64,000 nucleotides of DNA from Saprospiraceae bacterium (GTDB lineage Bacteria; Bacteroidota; Bacteroidia; Chitinophagales; Saprospiraceae): NCBI GenBank assembly GCA_016706365.1, contig JADJJU010000002.1:372001-436000 (forward strand), in the 5' to 3' direction. A program made the translations under genes and the position numbers. The notes beneath the pieces were generated by a model. It was not told the DNA's origin. It ran no database searches and saw only the letters and a program-made list of their open reading frames with translations. Numbering within the stretch: position 1 is the stretch's first letter; each line of letters opens with the position of its first letter. Shown here in pieces: positions 18,523-28,681 of the stretch.

Positions 18523-20571
18523 ATGACTAACAATTACTCTAAACTTAGTTTTCAGACCCTTCTTACCTTGTTTTTTGGACTGTTGCTACATTCCGGACTT
18601 TCAGCTCAGTGTACAGATTTAACACCTATTGTAGTACCTAATGCAAACACCAATACTGCAGGTACAGCTGTTTTTACGGGCCTAACAACAAATTCAGCCA
18701 GAACAAATCAGTTACTGATCAATTCTAACCAGCTAACGAATTTTGTAGATAAGCAATTGACAGGATTAACGGTTCGAATTCCTGACAATGCTACAGCAGC
18801 CTGGCCTACAGTTGCAGTAACTTATACCAGTTACGACATTTATCTGAGTACCTCTGTAGCACCTGCAGACCGCAGTCTTACATTTGTAAATAATATAGTC
18901 GGGACACAAACGCAGGTGAGAGCAGGAACTTTAACAATTAATCCCAATGCGTTTCCATTTGGATCCAGCCCCAATGCTTTTGGTGTAAATATTGTATTTG
19001 ATTCTCCATACGAATATGAGGGGGGACACTTATTAGTGGAAATTCGCCATACAGGATTCACTGGTACCGGACGTACCAATGACGCGATTCCTGCGACTGG
19101 AGGCGGTCCATTGGGTTATGGCACAAACTTTAGCGCTGCTTGGGGCAGTGGTTACACAGCAACAACAGGTTCTCAGGGAAATTTTACAATAGTTAGATTT
19201 ACAGCTCAGGACTGCGGACCTGTTATTGAACTTTGTCCGACCTTTACCGCTGCTCCTGCAGTACAAGTTGTGAATAGTTCATGTGGTCCATCATGCTCAG
19301 TAAGTGCAGGCAGCATAAGTGCTCCAACGGGAACTTGCCCTGTAGGTTCAACATTACAATACTCTACAAATGGAGGTGGAAGCTGGAGCACATCCCTGCC
19401 GACATATAATCACACCGGCCCTGCACAAACTATAATGACACGCTGCAATTGCAACGTTGATACCAGCATGTCCAGCCCTTCAAGCAGCGTGACTACTGCA
19501 CCAGCAGGTTGTGCATTACCTTCAGCTCCATCCATCAGTATTACTAACAACGTTTGCCCGGCCACTACAGGAACTATTTTTGCTTCAGGCTGCGGTGCAG
19601 GCACAGTATTAGAATATGCAACTTCCTCAAATGGCCCATGGAGCACTACTGCTCCAGCTTATAACGGTGAAGTATTTACGGTATTTGCACGTTGCCGCAA
19701 CACAACGACTACTTGTTTGAGTTCTATAAGTTCGGCTAACACCGCTCCGGAAGAATGTGATGCTTGTCCGGATTTGAGCTCAGCTGCGCCATCTGCACAA
19801 GTAATAAACAGCTACTGCAATACAAATTGCACTCTGGTTTCAGGGATTATAAGTCAGGCAAACAAATGCCCGTTTGGTTCTACAGTACAATATTCTACCA
19901 ACAGCGGAGCGAGTTGGAGTACCACAGTGCCGGCATATAGCCAGTCTGGTCCACAACCCATCACGACGCGCTGTAATTGTAACATAGATACTAATGTGTC
20001 AAGTCCAACGAGCAGCGTGAGCACTGTACCGGGCGCTTGTGTTATTTCTGCAGGACCAACTATTACAATAATTAATAACGTTTGCCCTTCTACTTCCGGT
20101 GTCATTTCGGCTAGTGGTTGTGCATCAGGTTCGATTGTTGAATATGCACTTACAGTAAATGGCCGCTGGAGTACTACACCGCCGGTATATACAAGTACAC
20201 CTTTCACCGTATATGCCCGTTGTCGATTTACTGCAACAAATTGCGTGAGTGTTATTTCTTCTGCAACCACCGCTCCGACAGCTTGTCCTCAATTTAACGA
20301 TGGAGGATCTGAGTTAAACCGTACTTTTAACGTTTATCCTAATCCTACTTATGGAGAAGTAAATATCGATCTTAGAGAATACATTGGCAAAAATGTACAG
20401 ATTGAACTGTACAGCCTGGAAGGAACTTTAATTCAAATGATTCAATTGGATGAAATCTTGCAGAACACTCAAACGATAGCCCTGGATGGCTATTCTGCGG
20501 GGATGTATTTTATAAAATTGAAATCAGCAGGATTACCGGATGTGACGAAGCGAGTAATGCTAAACAAATAA
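18523..20571 (+). CDS. Surface protein B: T9SS-secreted, cysteine-rich repeats
   Basis: This is an intact 682-residue protein. The signal peptide ends at LLHSGLSAQC (about residue 30). An N-terminal beta-rich domain of about 210 residues (GLTVRIPDNATAAWPTVAVT, GHLLVEIRHTGFTGTG) is followed by alternating cysteine modules: CPTFTAAPAVQVVNSSCGP, LQYSTNGGGSWST, TRCNCNVDT, ITNNVCPATTG, ARCRNTTTTC. Two related module pairs are repeated. The C-terminus is the cluster-type T9SS type A domain (YPNPTYGEVNIDLREYIGKN to VTKRVMLNK). The even spacing of cysteines suggests disulfide-stabilised Ig-like repeats. The architecture matches A, so the two are paralogues. A surface location is inferred and the ligand is unknown. 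Confidence 0.88.
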   Translation: MTNNYSKLSFQTLLTLFFGLLLHSGLSAQCTDLTPIVVPNANTNTAGTAVFTGLTTNSARTNQLLINSNQLTNFVDKQLTGLTVRIPDNATAAWPTVAVTYTSYDIYLSTSVAPADRSLTFVNNIVGTQTQVRAGTLTINPNAFPFGSSPNAFGVNIVFDSPYEYEGGHLLVEIRHTGFTGTGRTNDAIPATGGGPLGYGTNFSAAWGSGYTATTGSQGNFTIVRFTAQDCGPVIELCPTFTAAPAVQVVNSSCGPSCSVSAGSISAPTGTCPVGSTLQYSTNGGGSWSTSLPTYNHTGPAQTIMTRCNCNVDTSMSSPSSSVTTAPAGCALPSAPSISITNNVCPATTGTIFASGCGAGTVLEYATSSNGPWSTTAPAYNGEVFTVFARCRNTTTTCLSSISSANTAPEECDACPDLSSAAPSAQVINSYCNTNCTLVSGIISQANKCPFGSTVQYSTNSGASWSTTVPAYSQSGPQPITTRCNCNIDTNVSSPTSSVSTVPGACVISAGPTITIINNVCPSTSGVISASGCASGSIVEYALTVNGRWSTTPPVYTSTPFTVYARCRFTATNCVSVISSATTAPTACPQFNDGGSELNRTFNVYPNPTYGEVNIDLREYIGKNVQIELYSLEGTLIQMIQLDEILQNTQTIALDGYSAGMYFIKLKSAGLPDVTKRVMLNK

Positions 20572-20635
20572 ACTTAATTCGCCCGACTAGTTTTTTCAAA
20601 AAACTATCAGGCCCATAAATGCTTAATAAAAGAAG

Positions 20636-20663
20636 GCCGCTGATTTGTTCAGCGGCTTTTTTT
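20636..20663 (+). terminator. Intrinsic terminator after B
   Basis: GCCGCTGA-TTTGT-TCAGCGGC is followed by seven T. A second hairpin, AGTTTTTT-C-AAAAAACT, lies at about 20589-20605. Confidence 0.9.
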
Positions 20664-20810
20664 ATTATTGATACCTACTCTTATAGTCATATGCGTTTTG
20701 GTACTTTGACCTAAACTTCATGATTTTTCTCCCATTGTGCATCAAATCTTCACATTTGCAATATATTACAGACCTTACAGTTATTGAAATACGCTCTCCA
20801 AACACATGAA

Positions 20811-22596
20811 ATGAAATTAGAATACTCCACCTTAAGGTGTTCAATACTACGAGGATCCATCAAAATATTTCTGATTCTGTGTTTGTTAAAACCGGGTTTA
20901 TTGCATTCCCAGGTGAACAATCCGATCTTCTCCTCAACTTCAACGATCTCAGATTCTATTCTGACTTTGAACATTTCTTCTCTTCCAGGTTCAAGTATTT
21001 ACTATACAATAGACGGATCGGAGCCCAATCGGAGCAGCAACCTTTATAGCGGATCTTTGACCCTGGGTCCATTGAATGACAAGCCTAATGTTATTTCTCT
21101 AATTCCTACAAATAATGTAGGACCGGGGAATCCTTACAGAGAAGAATGGAGACCACCGGCATCCAGTATTCAGAAGCTCCACCACCATGTACAACAGAGC
21201 AAAAGAACTCATGGATATTGATAATTTCATTGATTATCAGGTCCTCAATATATTTGCCCGAAATACAGACTGGCCCGGCAACAATACGGAATGCTGGAAA
21301 TATTTAGATGGAACCCTTTCACCCGGAAGCTCACATCCAACGGACGGACGCTGGCGCTGGTTGGTTTTCGACATGGATTTCGGATTCGGGCTCAATTTTG
21401 ACTATGTCCGTAACTCAGCTTCTAAATATGGTGAGAACAATGCCTTTCATCAAACACTCGAATTTGCATTGGAGCCCAATGGTCCGGGTTGGCCTAATCC
21501 TCAATGGAGTACTGCTATGCTTAGGAATCTGATGAAGAACCCTCAGTTTAAATCTGATTTCATCTCCAGATTTGCAGACCATCTCAATACCACATTTCAC
21601 AAAGACAGACTGCTCTCTCTGCTGGATTCACTGAAAAACCAGTATGAACCGGAAATGGCTGAGCATATCGACAGATGGAGAGAACCGCAAATGGCATACT
21701 GGCAGGGACAGGTAAATGTAATGAAGACATTTGCACTGTTAAGAGCTGAACTGATGAGAATTCAGCTCAATAACTATTTTGATCTTGGAGGAAGAGATAC
21801 CATAACACTGGATGTAGAACAACAGCATTAGGAAAAATAAAAGTAAATACGATTTTGCTTGACTTTAAACTGATGGGGTGTCTGAAGATACATATCCATG
21901 GAAAGGTGTTTATTTTAATAATCTTCCGGTCAGGGTAATTGCTGTACCAAATTCCGGATATGAATTTGTTCGCTGGGAAGGAGATCTTGCTTCGGTTGAA
22001 GATACATTGATAGTAGATTTGAAATTGGTAAAAAATTTAACAGCTATCTTTTCTGATGGATTTGTGTTTGAACTGCTCTGAATGAGCTCTGGAAAGATAT
22101 AACAAACGATGCCGGAAATCCAATTGAATATGAAAGAACAAATAATCCTTCATCCCAAACCTTTGACAATATTAAGCTTCCTGAAGACGCTCTGAATAAA
22201 TCATACGTGCAGCTTCAATGGAAATATTACTACACTGGCACTCAGATTACACAGGAATCAGGACAAAGAGATATGTTGAGACTGGATGATATCAGTGTCA
22301 TTGGTACTAGCACCGGTATCACAGAGTATGGCCCGAAAATACAAGCCAGTCTCTTTCCCAATCCCAATACTGGAATCTTCTATGTTCAGATTTCTCAGGC
22401 AATAGCCGGACCAATTTTATTGCAATTAATGGATACTCAGGGTAAGGTTGTACTTTCTCAAATTATTGAAGGACCGATAAAAGCAAATTCGCAACTCCGA
22501 TTGGAGTCAAGCTCCTTAAGAGAAGGAATATATTATTGCACCTTAAAAACTGCCAAAAACGATATGATCACTATTCCAGTTGTAGTGTTGAGGTAA
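20811..22596 (+). pseudogene. C1: CotH-kinase-type surface protein, degraded duplicate
   Basis: The signal peptide and the chitobiase-like first domain (SSIYYTIDGSEPN) are intact up to QKLH at 21180. The frame is then lost at a 725-bp deletion relative to C2, which removes the front of the CotH domain. The body resumes at 21187 with MYNRAKELMDIDNFIDYQVL and DWPGNNTECWKYLDG up to 21831. Small changes break the frame near 21820-21870 (one base changed inside the VEQTALGK region), and a further 430-bp deletion lies at 22071. The C-terminal sorting domain (SLFPNPNTGIFYVQIS) survives at 22340-22596. The three disruptions include two large deletions, which base-calling errors do not explain, so this copy looks genuinely dead. 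Confidence 0.82.
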
Positions 22597-22922
22597 ATAG
22601 TCTGCCATTTCATCTTTTTCAATATTATTCTCCCAAATATATTCTATCATTTTTATCTGAATTTGGGATTTCTATTTTACGGTAATCATGAAATATTGTT
22701 GCAATAATTTTGATTACTAATGTGGAGTTTATTCATCTATTAAATTTTTAAGCTCAATTTTTGCCCTGTTTTTTAATAATCTTCTTGCAAGTTGATTAAT
22801 TGTGTAATTTAGTCTTGGAGAATGTTTGAGACACGAGATAACTCATCTTTATATCATGATGGCCTTATAATGGCATATCTGATGCTTCAGGATTAGCTAC
22901 TCACCCTTTAACATCAAATAAT
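22597..22922. other. Spacer between C1 and D
   Basis: AT-rich and non-coding by eye. I see no strong hairpin terminator, repeat or RNA gene. The promoter of D presumably lies here but could not be placed. Confidence 0.4.
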
Positions 22923-25397
22923 ATGAAAACAGCTCTCCTTCTCCTTGCATTTCATTTTCCTTTATTAGCTTATACCTATCATTTTATACCGGAAGAATCC
23001 TGGAGGACAGTTTCAAAAGTGGAAACAAAAACTACTAATAAAGTCATGTGCACTATTACAGTACAATTTTCGGGCAGTCCTGGTGCTTGTAATGACAATG
23101 GTACTCCCAATGATATTAGTGATGATTTTTATACGCATAATATTCAGGCAAGCTTTTTTAGCAGGCCTTCTACGGGCAATCTTCAAATTGTTCCCGGCGG
23201 AGACGTAATTGGAACATATTCCATTGCAGTTAATCAAATTATTGGAAATTCACACATATTTACTGGTGTCCAATTTAAAGCAGATGGGTCTCCTTCAATT
23301 GTACAAATGAACTTTACAGATGAAACAACTTGCATTGATGAAGATACAGGTCCCACTATTGAGCCATGCCCTCCTCCTCCTTGTACAATAACTGTAGATT
23401 TTTCGGGCAGTCCGGGTCCCTGTAATGACAATGGCACACCCAACGATATAAGTGATGATTTTTATACTCATAACATTCGTGCAAGCTTTTTTAACCGACC
23501 ATTTACTGGTAATCTTCAAATTGTTCCCGGCGGAGACGCTATTGGAACTTATTTTATTCAAGCCAACCAAATTGTTGGAAATGCGCACACATTTACGGGT
23601 GTCCAATTAAAAGCAGATGGATCTCCTTCCATCGTACAAATGAACTTTACAGATGAGCCAACTTGCATTGATGAGGATACAGGTCCAACAGTAGAGCCAT
23701 GCCCTCCTCCTCCTTGTACGATAACAGTCGATTTTTCGGGCAGTCCGGGGCCTTGTAACAACAATGGCACTCCAGGTGATCTTACTGATGACTATTATAC
23801 ACATAACATTCGCGCCAGCTTTTTTAACCGGCCGTTCACTGGTAATCTCCAGATTGTTCCTGGCGGAGACGTTATTGGATCTTATTTCATTGAAGCCAAT
23901 CAAATTGTTGGAAATGCGCACACATTTACGGGTGTCCAATTAAAAGCAGAAGGAACTCCCTCCATCGTACAAATGAATTTTACAGATGAGCCAACTTGCA
24001 TTGATGAGGATACAGGTCCGGCTATAGGGCCATGCATATGCGATTTGGTAGTGAATAATATAGTGACAACACCTGAAATTTGTCCTGGTAGCAACACAGG
24101 CAGCATCACCGTAACTGCCAGCTCCGGTAGCCTGCCTATCAATTTTGCAATTTCAGGGCCAGTCAACTTAAGTAATGGAACAGGCCTATTTCCCGACATT
24201 CCAGGAAGCGCGTATACTGTGACAGTAACTGATGCAAATAGCTGTTCAGACACAGATAACGCAATAGTAAACTCAGGAATGGATAATACTCCTCCAATTG
24301 TAAGTTGCAATGGTCAGACACTTATTTTCAATGGTCAAAATAACTTGGTTTTGAATCCTAATAGTCTTGTTAGTACCACTGACAATTGTGGCTTACAAAG
24401 TATCACAGCAAATCCAGTCTCAATCTCATGTGACCAGGTTGGTCAGATTATCCCCGTAATTATCACTGTCACTGACCAAAGTAACAATACCAGTAGCTGT
24501 ATTAGTAACATCACGGCTGAGGGGCTACCATGTGGCTGGAATCAAAACGCAAATGGAGTGGGTTGCATTGACGGAAACAGTATTTCATTTAATCCAACAA
24601 CAGAAATATGGACTGCAAGCAGTTCAAATTGCTTTTATAGTACACCATTCACTTCAGATGCCATGGCATTTGGCCAAAAAACTTTATGTGGAAATGGCAG
24701 TATCACAGCCCAGCTGATTGGAATCAGCGGTCCAGCCTTGGGATGGGCCGGAGTGATTATGCGGGAAAGTAATGCTCCGGGAGCCAAAAAAGCTCAACTA
24801 ACAACCAATATGTCAGGTAATCAAAGCCGCCGGGAATTCAGATTATCAAACAATGGAGCAGCTATCCCACAGAATTTTCCAACACAAAACAGATTTTGGT
24901 TACAGATTGTAAGATCCGGCAATCAGTTTACAATGTATCATTCTCCCAATGGAACTCAATGGTTTCTAGTTGGAGTACAAAATATTGTGATGTCAACTTG
25001 TATTGAGATCGGCTTGATTGCCACAAATTTTAATGCAAATAGCACCATTTCTGCAAGCTTTGCGAATGTGGCATCCACAGGAAATAGTCCGTTAATACAA
25101 GCTGCTATTGATAATGTAATTCAGGAAGCTCATTCTATTATCCAACCTGATTTCTATGTATATCCGAATCCTGCCTCAAGCTTGTTGAATTTCGATCTGA
25201 AAGAATATATCGATAGAAATGTACAGATTGAGCTATATAGCCTTGAAGGAAAGTTGAGGCATAAGATTCAATTCGATAAAATCCAGGAAACAACGCAAAC
25301 TATTCGCCTCGATAACTTTTCAGGTGGTTTGTATTTTATAAAATTGAAATCAGCAGGATTACCGGATGTGACGAAGCGAGTAATGCTAAACAAATAA
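22923..25397 (+). CDS. Surface protein D: three 111-aa repeats, concanavalin-like domain, T9SS tail
   Basis: This is an intact 824-residue protein. The N-terminus MKTALLLLAFHFPLLAYTY is a signal peptide. Residues about 42-370 are three tandem 111-residue repeats (FSGSPGPCNDNGTPNDISDD, NLQIVPGGD, GNAHTFTGVQLKADGSPSIV), each about one beta-sandwich long. Next is an SprB-like repeat (PEICPGSNTGSITVTASSG, YTVTVTDANSCSD), an HYR-like domain (NGQTLIFNGQNNLVLNPNSL), and the cluster's shared concanavalin-like module (GWNQNANGVGC, LCGNGSITAQLIGISG, GWAGVIMRESNAPGAKKAQL). The tail is the T9SS type A domain (YPNPASSLLNFDLKEYIDRN to VTKRVMLNK). The many DDF/DNG acidic loops could bind calcium. The role is inferred to be surface binding. 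Confidence 0.87.
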   Translation: MKTALLLLAFHFPLLAYTYHFIPEESWRTVSKVETKTTNKVMCTITVQFSGSPGACNDNGTPNDISDDFYTHNIQASFFSRPSTGNLQIVPGGDVIGTYSIAVNQIIGNSHIFTGVQFKADGSPSIVQMNFTDETTCIDEDTGPTIEPCPPPPCTITVDFSGSPGPCNDNGTPNDISDDFYTHNIRASFFNRPFTGNLQIVPGGDAIGTYFIQANQIVGNAHTFTGVQLKADGSPSIVQMNFTDEPTCIDEDTGPTVEPCPPPPCTITVDFSGSPGPCNNNGTPGDLTDDYYTHNIRASFFNRPFTGNLQIVPGGDVIGSYFIEANQIVGNAHTFTGVQLKAEGTPSIVQMNFTDEPTCIDEDTGPAIGPCICDLVVNNIVTTPEICPGSNTGSITVTASSGSLPINFAISGPVNLSNGTGLFPDIPGSAYTVTVTDANSCSDTDNAIVNSGMDNTPPIVSCNGQTLIFNGQNNLVLNPNSLVSTTDNCGLQSITANPVSISCDQVGQIIPVIITVTDQSNNTSSCISNITAEGLPCGWNQNANGVGCIDGNSISFNPTTEIWTASSSNCFYSTPFTSDAMAFGQKTLCGNGSITAQLIGISGPALGWAGVIMRESNAPGAKKAQLTTNMSGNQSRREFRLSNNGAAIPQNFPTQNRFWLQIVRSGNQFTMYHSPNGTQWFLVGVQNIVMSTCIEIGLIATNFNANSTISASFANVASTGNSPLIQAAIDNVIQEAHSIIQPDFYVYPNPASSLLNFDLKEYIDRNVQIELYSLEGKLRHKIQFDKIQETTQTIRLDNFSGGLYFIKLKSAGLPDVTKRVMLNK
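23047..24030 (+). repeat. Three tandem 333-bp coding repeats in D
   Basis: CGGGCAGTCC recurs at 23071, 23404 and 23737, an exact 333-bp period. Repeats 2 and 3 are closer to each other than to repeat 1, suggesting recent duplication. Confidence 0.88.
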
Positions 25398-25462
25398 ACT
25401 TAATTCGCCCGACTAGTTTTTTCAAAAAACTATCAGGCCCATAAATGCTTAATATAAAGAAG

Positions 25463-25490
25463 GCCGCTGATTTGTTCAGCGGCTTTTTTT
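25463..25490 (+). terminator. Intrinsic terminator after D
   Basis: GCCGCTGA-TTTGT-TCAGCGGC plus seven T, identical to that after B because it lies in the duplication. Confidence 0.9.
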
Positions 25491-25637
25491 ATTATTGATA
25501 CCTACTTTTATAGTCATATGCGTTTTGGTACTTTGACTTAAACTTCAGGATTTTTCTCCTATTGTGCATCAAATCTTCACATTTGCAATATATTACAGAC
25601 CTTACAGTTATTGAAATACGCTCTCCATACACATGAA

Positions 25638-28577
25638 ATGAAATTAGAATACTCCACCTTAAGGTGTTCAATACTACGAGGATCCATCAAAATATTTCTG
25701 ATTCTGTGTTTGTTAAAACCGGGTTTATTGCATTCCCAGGTGAACAATCCGATCTTCTCCTCAACTTCAACGATCTCAGATTCTATTCTGACTTTGAACA
25801 TTTCTTCTCTTCCAGGTTCAAGTATTTACTATACAATAGACGGATCGGAGCCCAATCGGAGCAGCAACCTTTATAGCGGATCTTTGACCCTGGGTCCATT
25901 GAATGACAAGCCTAATGTTATTTCTCAAATTCCTACAAATAATGTAGGACCGGGGAATCCTTACAGAGAAGAATGGAGACCACCGGCATCCAGTATTCAG
26001 AAGCTCCATGTGATCCGCGCCAGAGCTTATGATATTCAGGGAGATAGCAGTGACATTACTTCCGGCACTTATTTAATACATCCTGATGGTCAGAACAGAT
26101 ATTCTATGCCGCTGGTGTCGCTGATTACTGAAGCAGATAATTTATTTGGAGAAGAAAAAGGTATTTATGTTCCGGGAGCATCGGGTGAAAATTATAACAT
26201 GACCGGGGACCAATGGGAAAGACCGGTTTTTATTGAATTAATAGAAAAAGATGGCTCCCTTGCAATTAGTCAAAATGGCGGAGTCCGGATTAATGGAGGC
26301 ACTTCCCGTAACAGACCAAGAAAAGCACTAAGACTTTATGCCAAAAGTGAATATGGGCCATCATGGTTTGACACGCAGCTTTTTCCTGACAAAAATGTAG
26401 GTCGATATAAAAGATTTCTATTACGAAATGGAGGAAATGACTGGAGCGAAACGCTTTTTAGAGATGTGTATTTACAAAAGCTGGTTAAAAGGAATACTGA
26501 CCTTGACATTCAATATTCCAGACCGGCAGTTGTATTCATAAATGGTGAATATTGGGGCATTCACAATTTCAGAGATCGATTTGATGACAGATATCTGGAG
26601 GCTCATTATAATGTGGACCCTGAGCGCATTACGATTATTTCTCAAAATGGGAATTTGGAAGATGGGAATGAAGAAGGAGTAGATGATTATTGGGAAATGT
26701 TTAATCATGTGAGCAAGCAAAACATGCTCAATTCCACCATGTACAACAGAGCAAAAGAACTCATGGATATTGATAATTTCATTGATTATCAGGTCCTCAA
26801 TATATTTGCCCGAAATACAGACTGGCCCGGCAACAATACGGAATGCTGGAAATATTTAGATGGAACCCTTTCACCCGGAAGCTCACATCCAACGGACGGA
26901 CGCTGGCGCTGGTTGGTTTTCGACATGGATTTCGGATTCGGCCTCAATTTTGACTATGTCCGTAACTCAGCTTCTAAATATGGTGAGAACAATGCCTTTC
27001 ATCAAACACTCGAATTTGCATTGGAGCCCAATGGTCCGGGTTGGCCTAATCCTCAATGGAGTACTGCTATGCTTAGGAATCTGATGAAGAACCCTCAGTT
27101 TAAATCTGATTTCATCTCCAGATTTGCAGACCATCTCAATTCCACATTTCACAAAGACAGACTGCTCTCTCTGCTGGATTCACTGAAAAACCAGTATGAA
27201 CCGGAAATGGCTGAGCATATCGACAGATGGAGAGAACCGCAAATGGCATACTGGCAGGGACAGGTAAATGTAATGAAGACATTTGCACTGTTAAGAACTG
27301 AACTGATGAGAATTCAGCTCAATAACTATTTTGATGTTGGAGGAAGAGATACTATAACACTGGATGTAGAACAGACAGCCCTGGGAAAAATAAAAGTGAA
27401 TACGATTTTGCTTGACTCTAATACCGATGGGGTGTCTGAAGATACATATCCATGGAAAGGTGTTTATTTTAATAATCTTCCGGTCAGGGTAATTGCTGTA
27501 CCTAATCCCGGATATGAATTTGTTCGGTGGGAAGGAGATCTTGTTTCTGCTGAAGATACCTTGATAGTAGATTTGAAATTGGTAAAAAATTTAACAGCTA
27601 TCTTTTCTGATGGATTTGTGTTTGAGGGCGATAGTATGAATCCTGCAGCATTCAAACTGAGAGAAAACAATTTCTTTTTTGGGGATTGGAGTTCCACTAT
27701 TCCTGAGGATAGTTTCCCATCTCATATGGTTTTCCTTCAAAGTAGTGTCAATGACCCCCGTCTTGAAACACCTATGACAAATCCTTATTACATTCCCTTC
27801 AACAATGCATCTGACAATGAATATCATGCAGATGATCAGGATAAATTCGGGTTTCCTTACATGCTTACGGGGCGAACCCGGCTTAGTGGTTTAGGAGAAG
27901 AGGGCATCAGTTTGATTAATACGGGGCGTGGGAGGGACCTTGGATCCGTGGTCCTCGCACTGGATACAAGAGGAGTTGTGGCTGCCAGGATAGGTTTTGT
28001 GGCCGGTACATTGCTGGCAAATAGCAGAGTATATCATATCCGACTACAATACAGGACTGGTCTGAATGAGTCCTGGAAAGATGTATTGAACGATGCCGGA
28101 AATTTGATTGAATACGAAAGAACTGCTAATCCTTCTCCCCAAACCTTCGAAGATATTAATCTTCCTGAAGAAGCTCTGGATAAATCATACGTGCAACTCC
28201 AATGGAAATATTACTTCACCGGCACTCAGATTACGCAGGAATCAGGACAAAGAGATATGTTAAGACTGGATGATATCAGTGTCATCGGTACAAGCACCGG
28301 CATCAAAGAGAATGTCCCGAAAATACAAGCCAGTCTCTTTCCCAATCCCAATACTGGAATCTTCTATGTTCAGATTTCTCAGGCAATAGCCGGACCAATT
28401 TTATTGCAATTAATGGATACTCAGGGTAAGGTTGTACATTCTCAAATTATTGAAGGACCGATAAAAGCAAATTCGCAACTGAAATTGAAATCTATTACTT
28501 TAAAGCCTGGAATATATTACTGTAAAGTGTCCAATAACCTTGAGTTGATCAGTATTCCAGTGGTTATATTGAGGTAA
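25638..28577 (+). CDS. C2: CotH-kinase-family surface protein with chitobiase-like domain and T9SS tail
   Basis: The intact frame has about 979 residues from ATG 25638; a TTG at 25611 would add nine. Signal peptide: IFLILCLLKPGLLHSQ. A chitobiase/beta-hexosaminidase C-terminal-type domain follows (SIYYTIDGSEPNRSSNLYSG). The CotH domain shows PLVSLITEADNLFGEEKGIY, RINGGTSRNRPRKALRLYAK, INGEYWGIHNFRDRFDDRYL, ARNTDWPGNNTECWKY and VFDMDFGFG, matching the order of conserved CotH blocks including the metal-binding aspartates. CotH proteins are atypical kinases that phosphorylate secreted proteins, and substrates in this locus are conceivable (inference). Then come a bacterial-repeat-like segment (PNPGYEFVRWEGD), a beta-rich part and a T9SS domain (SLFPNPNTGIFYVQIS to VVILR) distinct from the cluster type. 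Confidence 0.88.
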   Translation: MKLEYSTLRCSILRGSIKIFLILCLLKPGLLHSQVNNPIFSSTSTISDSILTLNISSLPGSSIYYTIDGSEPNRSSNLYSGSLTLGPLNDKPNVISQIPTNNVGPGNPYREEWRPPASSIQKLHVIRARAYDIQGDSSDITSGTYLIHPDGQNRYSMPLVSLITEADNLFGEEKGIYVPGASGENYNMTGDQWERPVFIELIEKDGSLAISQNGGVRINGGTSRNRPRKALRLYAKSEYGPSWFDTQLFPDKNVGRYKRFLLRNGGNDWSETLFRDVYLQKLVKRNTDLDIQYSRPAVVFINGEYWGIHNFRDRFDDRYLEAHYNVDPERITIISQNGNLEDGNEEGVDDYWEMFNHVSKQNMLNSTMYNRAKELMDIDNFIDYQVLNIFARNTDWPGNNTECWKYLDGTLSPGSSHPTDGRWRWLVFDMDFGFGLNFDYVRNSASKYGENNAFHQTLEFALEPNGPGWPNPQWSTAMLRNLMKNPQFKSDFISRFADHLNSTFHKDRLLSLLDSLKNQYEPEMAEHIDRWREPQMAYWQGQVNVMKTFALLRTELMRIQLNNYFDVGGRDTITLDVEQTALGKIKVNTILLDSNTDGVSEDTYPWKGVYFNNLPVRVIAVPNPGYEFVRWEGDLVSAEDTLIVDLKLVKNLTAIFSDGFVFEGDSMNPAAFKLRENNFFFGDWSSTIPEDSFPSHMVFLQSSVNDPRLETPMTNPYYIPFNNASDNEYHADDQDKFGFPYMLTGRTRLSGLGEEGISLINTGRGRDLGSVVLALDTRGVVAARIGFVAGTLLANSRVYHIRLQYRTGLNESWKDVLNDAGNLIEYERTANPSPQTFEDINLPEEALDKSYVQLQWKYYFTGTQITQESGQRDMLRLDDISVIGTSTGIKENVPKIQASLFPNPNTGIFYVQISQAIAGPILLQLMDTQGKVVHSQIIEGPIKANSQLKLKSITLKPGIYYCKVSNNLELISIPVVILR

Positions 28578-28645
28578 AATGTTGTCTTCTGTTAAGAAAT
28601 AAATACAATATCAAACAATCTTATGGAAAATGGAGTGCTATTATA

Positions 28646-28681
28646 TATAAATTATATTAATACGTATTAATATAATTTATA
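28646..28681. repeat. Perfect 36-bp AT-rich palindrome
   Basis: Every base from 28646 to 28681 pairs with its mirror partner around the centre at 28663/28664 (central TACGTA). There is no loop and no T-run. It lies about 70 bp after C2 in the spacer 28578-28942, which otherwise shows no gene. It could form a cruciform, end transcripts, or mark a recombination point; none is shown. Confidence 0.8.

Larger units (their letters stand above)
20506..22596 (+). repeat. Segmental duplication, copy 1 (shortened)
   Basis: From the last codons of B through its terminator and into the CotH-like gene, the sequence is nearly identical to 25332-28577. The offset is 4826 bp at the start. It becomes 5552 bp after a 725-bp deletion at 21181 and about 5984 bp after a 430-bp deletion at 22071. 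The two copies part only in the last ~100 bp, and after the stop codons. Confidence 0.9.
25332..28577 (+). repeat. Segmental duplication, copy 2 (full length)
   Basis: This is the partner of 20506-22596. It covers the tail of D, the terminator, the spacer and the complete CotH gene C2. Base-for-base similarity is very high wherever both copies are present. Confidence 0.9.
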
